DNA of 51,929 bases from Fusobacterium_C necrophorum_A (lineage in GTDB: Bacteria > Fusobacteriota > Fusobacteriia > Fusobacteriales > Fusobacteriaceae), in assembly GCF_004134945.1 (NCBI RefSeq), contig NZ_SBAP01000019.1:1-51929 (forward strand), given 5' to 3'. Below are positions 42,461 through 50,677 of the stretch, piece by piece. The first letter of the stretch is position 1, and every line of letters starts with the position of its first letter. The notes under the pieces are model-generated. The model worked only from the letters and a program-made list of their open reading frames with translations. It had not been told where the DNA came from and made no database searches. The position numbers were made by a program, and so were the translations under genes.

Positions 42461-42922
42461 ATGAAAAAAATAGTAGTTTTTTTAAGTTTGTTAATATTTT
42501 CTTGGCTGGGAGAAGCAAGTGCCGAAGTGGAATATACACAGTTAGAAGAAAAAGACGGAACGGTATACTATCAAGGAGAAAAATACACAGGAAAGGTGAG
42601 CAGAGGAAAGGATCGTTACTACTATGAAAATGGCAAGGCAAATGGAACTTGGTTATGGTTTTATCCCAACGGAAATTTAAAAACCATTGAAACATGGAGA
42701 GAGGGAAAACTGCAAGGAAAATACATCTTATATTTGGAGAACGGAAATCCCGTTATGAAAACTTCCTATTGGAAGGGAAAGGATATGGGAGAATACTTAC
42801 TCTATTATCCGAATGGAATGTTGCGAGTGAAAGGAAGATATGAGTATGGAAAACCGATAGGTGTTTGGGAATATTACACAGAAACGGGAAAATTAAAAGC
42901 AAAGGGAAAAGAAGTTTTGTAA
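42461..42922 (+). CDS. Exported MORN-repeat (YwqK-like) protein
   Basis: This 153-residue protein has a signal peptide (residues 1 to about 21). The rest is a row of MORN-variant repeats with the pattern YYxNGKxxGxWxxYYPNG (examples YYENGKANGTWLWFYPNG, YLENGNPVMKTSYWKGK and YYPNGMLRVKGRYEYGKP). Such proteins are annotated as YwqK-type antitoxins in some databases, but no toxin gene is adjacent, so that label is not adopted. A structural or envelope role is possible. It has its own promoter, and the promoter of deaD overlaps its 3' end. Confidence 0.75.
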   Translation: MKKIVVFLSLLIFSWLGEASAEVEYTQLEEKDGTVYYQGEKYTGKVSRGKDRYYYENGKANGTWLWFYPNGNLKTIETWREGKLQGKYILYLENGNPVMKTSYWKGKDMGEYLLYYPNGMLRVKGRYEYGKPIGVWEYYTETGKLKAKGKEVL

Positions 42923-42944
42923 AAAATGAAAAGTATGCTATAAT
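42917..42944 (+). promoter_or_regulatory. Promoter of the deaD-mltG-tilS-ftsH operon
   Basis: TTGTAA (42917-42922) and TATAAT (42939-42944) are 16 bases apart, with extended -10 TGC, the same architecture as the rpsT promoter. Confidence 0.75.
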
Positions 42945-42987
42945 AATACGTTATTGAAAGATAAAATAAAGAAAAAGGACGTGAAGA

Positions 42988-44574
42988 ATGGAAAAAAAAG
43001 AAGTATTGAAGGAGTTTAGAGACTTAGGTATTGGGGAAAAATTATTAAAAGCATTATCTAAGAAAGGATATGAAACTCCGACTCCAATTCAAAGTTTAAC
43101 AATTCCGGCGTTGTTAACAGGAGAAAAAGATATTATTGGACAGGCACAAACAGGAACAGGAAAAACAGCAGCCTTTGCTCTTCCTATTTTAGAAAATATA
43201 GAACATCAGGATAAAATTCAAGGGATCGTATTGACTCCCACGAGAGAATTGGCCTTACAAGTAGCGGAGGAAATGAATAGTTTGGGAAGTTCCAAAAAAA
43301 TTAAGATTATTCCGGTCTACGGGGGACAATCCATTGATATTCAAAGAAAGTTGCTTCGTACAGGAGCGGATATTATTGTAGGAACTCCCGGAAGAGTGAT
43401 CGATTTTATTGAGAGAAAGTTTTTGAGACTGCAAGATTTGAAATATTTCATACTGGACGAAGCGGATGAAATGTTGAATATGGGGTTTTTGGAAGAGGTG
43501 GAAAAAATTCTGGAAGCCACCAATGAGGATAAGAGAATGTTATTTTTCTCTGCAACCATGCCGAATGAAATTTTAAAAGTAGCGAAGAAACATATGAAAG
43601 ACTATGAAATTTTAGCGGTAAAGGCGAGAGAGTTAACGACAGATTTAACGGATCAAATTTATTTCGAAGTCAATGAACGAGATAAGTTTGAAGCTCTTTG
43701 CAGAATTATCGACTTGGCAGAGGATTTCTACGGAATTGTTTTCTGTCGAACCAAAACGGATGTCAATGAAGTGGTGGGAAGATTAAATGACAGAGGATAT
43801 GATGCCGAAGGACTGCATGGAGACATTGGACAAAATTACCGAGAAGTGACATTGAAACGATTTAAAGCCAGAAAAATTAACATTTTAGTGGCAACTGATG
43901 TGGCGGCTCGGGGAATTGACGTCAATGATTTGAGTCATGTTATCAACTATGCCATTCCACAGGAAGCTGAAAGTTATGTCCACCGAATCGGAAGAACCGG
44001 AAGAGCCGGAAAAGAGGGAACTGCCATTACTTTCATTACTCCACAGGAATATAGAAGATTATTGCAAATTCAAAGAATTGTGAAAACGGAAATTCGAAAG
44101 GAACAAGTTCCGGAAGTGAAAGATGTCATTCAAGCAAAAAAATTTCAAATTCAAAAGGATATTGATGAAATTTTGTTGGAGGGGGAATACGACAAATTTA
44201 AAAAACTGGCTCAAGATTTATTGAAGAAAGAGGAGGCGGAAAACATTGTGGCCTCTCTATTAAAACTTGCTTATGAAGATGTTTTGGATGAAAGCAACTA
44301 CAATGAAATTTCTTCCACAAAAACAGTAGGAGGCGGAAAGGCAAGACTTTTTGTAGCATTGGGTAGAAAAGACGGAATGACGGCGAAAAAATTAGTGGAA
44401 AAAGTGATGAAGGTGGCAAAGGTACAGGATAAAAAAATTCGAAATGTTGAAGTTTACGAAGCCTTTTCTTTCATTACCGTACCTTTTAAAGAAGCGGAAA
44501 TTATTATCGAAAGCTTTAAAGCCAGACAAAAAGGAAAGAAACCATTGATAGAAAAAGCAAAATCACAAAAATAA
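42988..44574 (+). CDS. deaD: DEAD-box ATP-dependent RNA helicase
   Basis: This 528-residue RNA helicase has the helicase core (about 1-370) with Q motif FRDLGIGEKLLKAL...TPIQ, motif I AQTGTGKT, PTRELALQ, motif II DEAD, SATMP, and the C-lobe motifs ATDVAARGIDV and HRIGRTGRAG. Residues about 450-520 resemble the DbpA-type RNA-recognition domain (VGGGKARLFVALGRKDGM). It is probably involved in ribosome assembly or cold-shock mRNA turnover. Head gene of an operon with mltG, tilS and ftsH. Confidence 0.92.
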   Translation: MEKKEVLKEFRDLGIGEKLLKALSKKGYETPTPIQSLTIPALLTGEKDIIGQAQTGTGKTAAFALPILENIEHQDKIQGIVLTPTRELALQVAEEMNSLGSSKKIKIIPVYGGQSIDIQRKLLRTGADIIVGTPGRVIDFIERKFLRLQDLKYFILDEADEMLNMGFLEEVEKILEATNEDKRMLFFSATMPNEILKVAKKHMKDYEILAVKARELTTDLTDQIYFEVNERDKFEALCRIIDLAEDFYGIVFCRTKTDVNEVVGRLNDRGYDAEGLHGDIGQNYREVTLKRFKARKINILVATDVAARGIDVNDLSHVINYAIPQEAESYVHRIGRTGRAGKEGTAITFITPQEYRRLLQIQRIVKTEIRKEQVPEVKDVIQAKKFQIQKDIDEILLEGEYDKFKKLAQDLLKKEEAENIVASLLKLAYEDVLDESNYNEISSTKTVGGGKARLFVALGRKDGMTAKKLVEKVMKVAKVQDKKIRNVEVYEAFSFITVPFKEAEIIIESFKARQKGKKPLIEKAKSQK

Positions 44575-44591
44575 AAAGAAAGGAGATGTCA

Positions 44592-45536
44592 ATGAAAAAA
44601 GCAATTTATCTTACTTTCTTCATTTTCATCATAGGAATTCTTGCTTATGGATACCAACAAGTATACAGAAAACAAGAGTATTACATTTCTTTGAATTTTG
44701 AATATGGAAAAAATATTCGAGAAGAATTGTCTAAAATCAATACAAAGGGAAATAAACTATTTTGGCTTTATTTACGATATTTTCATCAGGGCGGAAAGGA
44801 CATCAAAGCAGGATATTATGAATTTCAAGGAAAATATTCTTGGGCGGAATTGATTTCTATGTTGGAAGAAGGAAGGGGAAAATTTCAAAAAATAACCATT
44901 ATTGAGGGAAGTACCATTTCACAAATTTTTGATTTATTAGAAAAGAAGGGGATTGGGAAGAAAGAAACCTATTTTGAAGAGTTGCAATCCACAGCCTTTC
45001 CTTATCCGACGCCGGAAGGAAATTGGGAGGGATATTTTTATCCGGAAACCTATAATATCCCGGGAAATTATACCGAGAAGGAAGTCATTCAACTCTTTTT
45101 ACAGGAGTTTTTAAAACGTTTTCCACCGGAAGACTATGCGGATAAAGAAAAATTTTATCAAAAATTGATTTTGGCATCTTTATTGGAAAAGGAGGCAAAA
45201 CTCGAAGAAGAGAAAGCAATCATCGCCTCTGTGATTGAAAATCGTTTGCAAAAAGGGATGAGATTGGAAATCGATTCCACGGTAAATTATCTGTATGACT
45301 ACCAAAAAAAGAAGATTTACTATAAGGATTTGAAAGCGGATTCTCCATACAATACCTATCGAAATGCAGGCTTACCGCCGGGACCTATTTGCAGTCCGAC
45401 AGTAAGTTCCGTCCATGCGGCCTACCATCCTGCCCAAACGGAGTACTATTTTTTTGTCACCAAAGGAGAAGGAGCTCATCAGTTTACCAAGACATATCGA
45501 GAGCATATAGACTTTCAAAAAAAGCAGCAGAAATAA
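44592..45536 (+). CDS. mltG: Endolytic murein transglycosylase MltG
   Basis: This inner-membrane-anchored enzyme ends nascent glycan strands. The 314-residue protein has an N-terminal helix (about residues 5-22), a LysM-like segment (about 45-105), and the YceG domain with ASLLEKEAKLEEEKAIIASV (catalytic Glu) and SPYNTYRNAGLPPGPICSP. ATG 44592 follows AAAGGAG with proper spacing, so ATG 44586 was rejected. It is 17 bases after deaD and 16 before tilS. Confidence 0.92.
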   Translation: MKKAIYLTFFIFIIGILAYGYQQVYRKQEYYISLNFEYGKNIREELSKINTKGNKLFWLYLRYFHQGGKDIKAGYYEFQGKYSWAELISMLEEGRGKFQKITIIEGSTISQIFDLLEKKGIGKKETYFEELQSTAFPYPTPEGNWEGYFYPETYNIPGNYTEKEVIQLFLQEFLKRFPPEDYADKEKFYQKLILASLLEKEAKLEEEKAIIASVIENRLQKGMRLEIDSTVNYLYDYQKKKIYYKDLKADSPYNTYRNAGLPPGPICSPTVSSVHAAYHPAQTEYYFFVTKGEGAHQFTKTYREHIDFQKKQQK

Positions 45537-45552
45537 AGAGAGGGATGGCTGT

Positions 45553-46890
45553 ATGCAAGAATTTCAAAAATTTTTAGAAGGTCAAAAAAAATATCAATAC
45601 ATTCAAGAGGGAGATCGGATTCTCGTTGCCTTTTCAGGAGGACCGGATTCGGTATTTTTAGTGGAGATGTTATTGAAATTACAAGAGCAGCTGTCCTTTC
45701 AGATGCTCTTATTGCATTTACATCACATGATACGACAGGAAGCCGCAGAGGAGGATTATCTTTTTTGCCTGGACTATGCAAAGAAAAAAAATTTGGAAAT
45801 TATCGCTCGAAAAATGGATGTCCCGTCCTATGCAAAAAAAGAAGGGCAAAGTTTGGAAGAAGCGGGAAGAATCTTGCGGTATCAATTTTTTTATCAGATT
45901 CAAAAGCAAAGGGCCTATCATAAGATTGCCACCGCTCATCATCTGGATGATCACTTGGAAACCTTTTTTTTCCGTCTATTACGAGGAAGCTCTATGGAGG
46001 GATTGGCGGGGATTTCCAGAAAACAGGCAAATAAAATCCGACCTCTTCGAGATTTTGAAAAGGCGGAAATTCTATCCTATTTGGAGCGACATCAAATTGC
46101 ATATTGTAAGGACAAAACAAATGAGGAAACGGAATATTCGAGGAATCGAATTCGTTTGGAGCTTCTTCCTCAATTGAAAAGCTATAATCCGAAATGGAAA
46201 GAAAAAGTGGCTTCTTTTATGGAGGAATTGGAAGAAAGAAAAGAAGAGGAAGAAGGAATAGACTGGAAAGCGTACTGGAAAGAGGGATTTATCAGTGTAA
46301 CCAAGTTACAAAAAGAAAAACCATATTTCCGAAAAAAAATTTTATATAAGTATCTTCTTTCCAAACAGATTCCTATCAATCGGAAACAAATTCATCAGAT
46401 TTTTACTCTTTTGGAAAAAGGTGGGAGCCTTTCCTATGATTTGAAAAATTTTTGGAAATTCAAGAAAGAGTATGATAGAATATGGGTAGAATCCCTACAA
46501 AAAGAAGAAGGAAATTTCTTGGAAGAAACTAAGAATATCAACATTCCCGGAGAAGTGTATTTTCAAAATTACAGAATTCAAATTTCTGTTTGGAAGGAAG
46601 AAAAAAAAGAACAGAAGGGAGAATTTTTATGGAACTGGGATGGAGTTTCTTCTTTGAAGGTACGAAGTTTTCAAGAGGGCGATCGAATTCAATTATATGG
46701 AATGAAAACTCCAAAAAAGGTGAAAGAGATTTTTATCAATGAAAAAATTCCCAAAGAACAACGAAAACGAGTTCCGATTTTGCTTTATCAGGAAGAAATT
46801 ATCGCCTTAGGAAATTTCAAGAGAGCAAACATGGAACAGAAAGAAACAAAGAAAAAAATATGCATAAAAATAGAGGAGGTCAGACATTGA
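45553..46890 (+). CDS. tilS: tRNA(Ile)-lysidine synthetase
   Basis: This enzyme converts C34 of tRNA-Ile(CAU) to lysidine so that it reads AUA. The 445-residue protein has the PP-loop VAFSGGPDSVFLVEML (about residues 26-41), the catalytic LHLHHMIR region, and HHLDDHLETFFFRLLRGS (about 130-147). AUA codons are frequent in this genome, so the modification should be essential. Its stop overlaps the TTG start of ftsH (TTGA). Confidence 0.93.
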   Translation: MQEFQKFLEGQKKYQYIQEGDRILVAFSGGPDSVFLVEMLLKLQEQLSFQMLLLHLHHMIRQEAAEEDYLFCLDYAKKKNLEIIARKMDVPSYAKKEGQSLEEAGRILRYQFFYQIQKQRAYHKIATAHHLDDHLETFFFRLLRGSSMEGLAGISRKQANKIRPLRDFEKAEILSYLERHQIAYCKDKTNEETEYSRNRIRLELLPQLKSYNPKWKEKVASFMEELEERKEEEEGIDWKAYWKEGFISVTKLQKEKPYFRKKILYKYLLSKQIPINRKQIHQIFTLLEKGGSLSYDLKNFWKFKKEYDRIWVESLQKEEGNFLEETKNINIPGEVYFQNYRIQISVWKEEKKEQKGEFLWNWDGVSSLKVRSFQEGDRIQLYGMKTPKKVKEIFINEKIPKEQRKRVPILLYQEEIIALGNFKRANMEQKETKKKICIKIEEVRH

Positions 46891-49076
46891 GCGACAAACA
46901 AGAAAAAGATAGCTTGGAGCAAGAAGAGCAAAAAGAAATACAAGTATCGAATCCGGAAGACAATAACGGAAAGAAAGAAACAGAAGCTCCTTGTATCGAA
47001 AAAGAAAGCAAAGAAGAGGAAATTCAAAAAACCTTGGAAGAAGAAAATAAAAGTACAGATTCTTCCGAAGAAAAAGAAAATCCAAGAATAGAAAAAAGAA
47101 TTTATGTCAATAACGAAGAAGATTTAAAGAAAATTTTACGAGAAAGTTTTGGAAATGCTAAAAACAATAGAAATCCAAAAAAAATGGGAGGTAAATTTAA
47201 TTTTGTAGGCTTTTTATTGCTAATTTTTATTGTTGCCGTTGCTCTTTCTTTCCCGAAATTTATGAAAGATTCCAAATCGAATGAAGAAATTCGAGAAGTT
47301 TCTTATACAACTTTTGTGAAATCCATTGAGGAAAAACAATTTCAACGGGTAGAGGAAAGAGAAGGATATTTATACGGATATTCTTCCTCAGCCAAAGGAG
47401 AATTTCGTTTAAATATTGCGGAAGCCAAGACGGAAAGCACCCCTGTTATTGTGTATAAGGCTAGAATGATTACGGACAGATTGGGTTCCGACAGCGTATT
47501 ACTTTCTAAAATGGAAGATGCAGGTTTGGATGTGAAAGCGATTCCGCCGGCTCAAACACCGTTTATTTTGAATTTATTAGCTTCCTGGCTACCAATTTTG
47601 CTGCTTATCGGAGTATGGATTTTCATGCTTCGCGGCGTAGGAAAAGGAGGAGGCGGAGGACCTCAAATTTTCAACGTCGGAAAATCAAAAGCGAAAGAGA
47701 ATGGAGAAAATATTACCCAAGTCAGCTTTGCCGATGTGGCAGGAATCGATGAAGCAAAGCATGAATTGGAAGAAGTGGTTGAATTTTTAAGAGAGCCGGA
47801 AAAGTTTAAAAAAATTGGAGCCAGAATTCCAAAAGGAGTGTTATTGCTGGGAAGTCCGGGAACAGGAAAGACTTTATTGGCGAAAGCTGTTGCGGGAGAG
47901 GCAAAAGTTCCTTTCTTTAGCATGTCAGGTTCCGAATTTGTGGAAATGTTTGTTGGAGTCGGAGCTTCCCGAGTTCGTGATTTATTTGCCAAAGCCAGAA
48001 AAAATGCACCGTGTATCGTTTTTATTGATGAAATTGATGCCGTAGGGCGAAAAAGAGGAACCGGGCAAGGCGGAGGAAATGATGAAAGGGAACAAACTTT
48101 GAACCAATTGTTAGTCGAAATGGACGGATTTGGAAATGAAGAAACCATTATTGTTCTGGCAGCTACCAATAGACCGGACGTATTGGACAGAGCCTTGAAG
48201 AGACCGGGAAGATTTGACAGACAAGTCTATGTGGATAAACCCGACTTGAAAGGTAGAGTGGAAATTCTAAAAGTTCATGCTAAAAATAAGAAATTTTCAA
48301 AAGATGTCAATTTTGAAACCATAGGAAAGAAAACAGCCGGTTTGGTGGGAGCCGATTTGGCAAACATTCTGAATGAAGCTGCGATTATTGCGGCAAGAGC
48401 GAACCGAGATGAAATCAATATGATGGATTTGGAAGAAGCCTCTGAAAAAGTGGAGATGGGTCCGGAAAAGAAATCAAAGGTGGTGTCCGAGCGAGATAAG
48501 AAATTGACCGCCTACCACGAAACGGGCCATGCGATTGCAAGGTATGCTTTGGGATCGGAAGAGAAAGTTCATAAAATTACTATCATTCCAAGAGGGGCTG
48601 CAGGAGGATATACCATGTCCTTACCGGCAGAGGAAAAAAATTACCAAACCAAACAGGATTTATTGGATTTTATGGTGTTTGCCTATGGAGGACGAGCTGC
48701 CGAGGAAATTGTTTTTGGAAAGGAAAATATTTCAACAGGAGCAAGTAATGATATTCAGAGAGCCACGGCTTATGCAAAAGCCATCGTAACCCGTTTCGGT
48801 ATGGTGGAGGAATTCGGACCGATTCTATTGGATGGAACGCAAGAAGGGGATATGTTTGAACGAAAATATTATTCGGAACAGACCGGAAAGGAAATTGATG
48901 ATGTCGTAAGAAAAATTATCAAGACTCAATATCAAAAAACCTTGGATATTTTGATAAAACATCGAGATAAATTGGAAGCGGTTACCAAAGTTATTTTAGA
49001 AAAAGAAACGATTATGGGAGATGAATTTGAAAAAATTATGTCTGCCGATACAAAAGAATTTACAAATGAAGCATAA
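46887..49076 (+). CDS. ftsH: ATP-dependent zinc metalloprotease FtsH
   Basis: This membrane-anchored AAA+ protease degrades misfolded or regulatory proteins. The 729-residue protein begins with about 100 charged Glu/Lys/Asn-rich residues before TM1 (about 104-123), a much longer cytosolic extension than the few residues in E. coli FtsH. A periplasmic domain and TM2 (about 225-248) follow. The AAA module has Walker A GSPGTGKT, Walker B IVFIDEID, and an SRH with NRPDVLDRALKRPGRFDRQ. The zinc site is HETGH. TTG 46887 lies 7 bases after GAGGAGGT; an ATG at 46860 inside tilS was rejected. Confidence 0.93.
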   Translation: MSDKQEKDSLEQEEQKEIQVSNPEDNNGKKETEAPCIEKESKEEEIQKTLEEENKSTDSSEEKENPRIEKRIYVNNEEDLKKILRESFGNAKNNRNPKKMGGKFNFVGFLLLIFIVAVALSFPKFMKDSKSNEEIREVSYTTFVKSIEEKQFQRVEEREGYLYGYSSSAKGEFRLNIAEAKTESTPVIVYKARMITDRLGSDSVLLSKMEDAGLDVKAIPPAQTPFILNLLASWLPILLLIGVWIFMLRGVGKGGGGGPQIFNVGKSKAKENGENITQVSFADVAGIDEAKHELEEVVEFLREPEKFKKIGARIPKGVLLLGSPGTGKTLLAKAVAGEAKVPFFSMSGSEFVEMFVGVGASRVRDLFAKARKNAPCIVFIDEIDAVGRKRGTGQGGGNDEREQTLNQLLVEMDGFGNEETIIVLAATNRPDVLDRALKRPGRFDRQVYVDKPDLKGRVEILKVHAKNKKFSKDVNFETIGKKTAGLVGADLANILNEAAIIAARANRDEINMMDLEEASEKVEMGPEKKSKVVSERDKKLTAYHETGHAIARYALGSEEKVHKITIIPRGAAGGYTMSLPAEEKNYQTKQDLLDFMVFAYGGRAAEEIVFGKENISTGASNDIQRATAYAKAIVTRFGMVEEFGPILLDGTQEGDMFERKYYSEQTGKEIDDVVRKIIKTQYQKTLDILIKHRDKLEAVTKVILEKETIMGDEFEKIMSADTKEFTNEA

Positions 49077-49087
49077 TATGCTATACT
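49059..49087 (+). promoter_or_regulatory. Promoter of rpsO
   Basis: TTTACA (49059-49064) and TATACT (49082-49087) are 17 bases apart, with extended -10 TGC. The -35 lies within the last codons of ftsH. Confidence 0.7.
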
Positions 49088-49097
49088 TATAAGAAAT

Positions 49098-49138
49098 TTA
49101 AGCTCAGTTTTAGGGTTAGCCTCCTATTACTTAGCTTA
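49098..49138 (+). promoter_or_regulatory. Structured leader of rpsO, possible S15 autoregulatory element
   Basis: TAAGCT (49099-49104) and AGCTTA (49133-49138) form an outer helix, and TAGG and CCTA inside it form a nested helix, between the rpsO promoter and its ribosome-binding site. S15 regulates its own mRNA through structured leaders in several bacteria; the assignment here is inferred from position and folding only. Confidence 0.45.
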
Positions 49139-49165
49139 GATAATATCAATTAAGGAGGAAATACC

Positions 49166-49429
49166 ATGGCTATGAGATCAAAAGAAGAAATTATCCGAGA
49201 GTTCGGAAAAAAAGAAGGAGATACCGGTTCTACAGAAGTGCAAATCGCATTATTGACAGAAAAAATCAATCATTTGACAGAACATTTAAGAGTGCACAAG
49301 AAAGACTTCCACTCAAGATTGGGATTGTTAAAAATGGTAGGACAAAGAAAGAGATTATTAAGCTACTTGACAAAGAAAGATTTGGAAGGATACAGAGCTT
49401 TGATTGCGAAATTGGGTATCAGAAAATAG
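49166..49429 (+). CDS. rpsO: 30S ribosomal protein S15
   Basis: This 87-residue protein binds the 16S rRNA three-way junction and nucleates the 30S platform. The sequence shows the uS15 hallmarks GDTGSTEVQIALLTEKI, LTEHLRVHKKDFHSRLGLL and RKRLLSYL. It starts with ATG after AAGGAGGA, and a strong terminator follows. Confidence 0.96.
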   Translation: MAMRSKEEIIREFGKKEGDTGSTEVQIALLTEKINHLTEHLRVHKKDFHSRLGLLKMVGQRKRLLSYLTKKDLEGYRALIAKLGIRK

Positions 49430-49442
49430 TAGTTTGGAAAAG

Positions 49443-49466
49443 AACGGGACTTTCCCGTTTTTTTTT
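49443..49466 (+). terminator. Intrinsic terminator after rpsO
   Basis: AACGGGA (49443-49449) pairs with TCCCGTT (49453-49459) around a CTT loop, followed by a T-run to 49466. Confidence 0.9.
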
Positions 49467-49488
49467 AAAATAAAGGTAGGAGTTTCAT

Positions 49489-50571
49489 ATGAAAAAGATA
49501 TTGATAGTATTACTTTCTTTTTTCCTGTTCCAGACAATCTATGCAGAAGAGGAGTATGTACGAGGAAAAATTTTATCCTTAGAGGATGTCATTACCGCAG
49601 AATCAGGAGAGGAAGAAGTACGGGAAGTTTATATTTATCGAGTTCGATTTTTATCAGGAGATCGAAAAGGAGATGAAGTTTCGATAGAGTATCCTATCTA
49701 TAGGCAGGAAGAATATAATATCGGAGCCAAACCCGGAGATAAGGTGGTACTCTACTATGAAAGCAATGAAATTGGAGATGAAAAATATTACATTTCCGAC
49801 ATTGACAAAAGAACACAACTTTTAGGAATAGTAGGATTATTTATTTTATTAACCTTATGTATATCAAAAAAGAATGGGTTGAAAGCCTTATTGGCTTTGG
49901 GCTTTACGGTATTATTCGTGCTGAAAGTATTTATTCCTTCTATTTTATTGGGATATTCTCCTATTTTATTTTCTGTGATTGCAGGAATTTTTTCCACTTT
50001 TGTGACCATTTCTCTGATGACGGGCTTTGAAAAAAAGGGCTTTGTTGCGGTGATAGGAACCTTAGGAGGAGTATTATTTGCAGGTATTCTTTCCTATATT
50101 GCTGTGAACGGCATGAGATTGACAGGCTATGAAACAACAGACAGTCTTTCCTTTGCTTCCTATTTAAAAGGGGTTCGACTGCGAGAATTGATTTCAGCCG
50201 GAGTGATTATCGGAAGTATGGGAGCGGTTATGGATGTGGCAATGTCCATGTCCACCGCCATGCATGAAATTCATCAAAAAAAGCCGGATATTAGCAGAAA
50301 AGAACTTTTTTATTCTGCGATGAAAATGGGAAACGACATGATAGGAACTATGGTCAATACTTTGATTTTAGCTTACATTGGAGGCAGCTTGTTACTGACC
50401 GTCATGGTGTATATTCAGCGAGAACAATTTCCCATGATACGGTTGCTGAATTTTGAAAACATTGCAACGGAAATTCTTCGTTCTCTATCAGGAAGTATAG
50501 GAATTTTGATCTGTGTTCCAATAACTGCTTATGTTGGTTCCAGATTGTATGGGAAAAAAACAAAACGTTGA
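49489..50571 (+). CDS. YibE/F-family membrane protein
   Basis: This 360-residue protein has a signal peptide (residues 1 to about 19), a short beta-rich extracytoplasmic domain (about 20-105), then about eight membrane helices. It matches the YibE/F family, of unknown function, suggested to be transporters. Family-like segments include IASPGD-like KPGDKVVLYYESNE, SLMTGFEKKGFVAVIGTLGG and VIIGSMGAVMDVAMSM. The start has GGTAGGAG upstream. Its stop codon lies within the -35 of the next promoter. Confidence 0.82.
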   Translation: MKKILIVLLSFFLFQTIYAEEEYVRGKILSLEDVITAESGEEEVREVYIYRVRFLSGDRKGDEVSIEYPIYRQEEYNIGAKPGDKVVLYYESNEIGDEKYYISDIDKRTQLLGIVGLFILLTLCISKKNGLKALLALGFTVLFVLKVFIPSILLGYSPILFSVIAGIFSTFVTISLMTGFEKKGFVAVIGTLGGVLFAGILSYIAVNGMRLTGYETTDSLSFASYLKGVRLRELISAGVIIGSMGAVMDVAMSMSTAMHEIHQKKPDISRKELFYSAMKMGNDMIGTMVNTLILAYIGGSLLLTVMVYIQREQFPMIRLLNFENIATEILRSLSGSIGILICVPITAYVGSRLYGKKTKR

Positions 50572-50597
50572 CAAAATAGAAAAAAATATAGTATACT
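50568..50597 (+). promoter_or_regulatory. Promoter of the oligopeptide-binding lipoprotein gene
   Basis: A perfect -35 TTGACA (50568-50573) and TATACT (50592-50597) are separated by 18 bases, giving a leader of about 75 bases before the start codon. Confidence 0.75.
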
Positions 50598-50677
50598 TAC
50601 TACTATAAGATATAAGAGAAGTATTTTAATTTTTTGAAAGAAAAAACAAATTAAACTTTATGAGGAGGAAAAGAGGT

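Noticed and set aside
42461..42922. Labelling the MORN-repeat gene as an antitoxin
   Set aside because: The repeat pattern matches YwqK-like proteins, but no toxin gene is adjacent and the protein has a signal peptide.
46860..46886. ATG at 46860 as the ftsH start
   Set aside because: It has no ribosome-binding site; GAGGAGGT lies downstream of it and fits TTG 46887, which overlaps the tilS stop.
47663..48169. 168-codon open frame on the minus strand opposite ftsH
   Set aside because: It mirrors the highly conserved AAA+ region of FtsH and has no start signal; a shadow.
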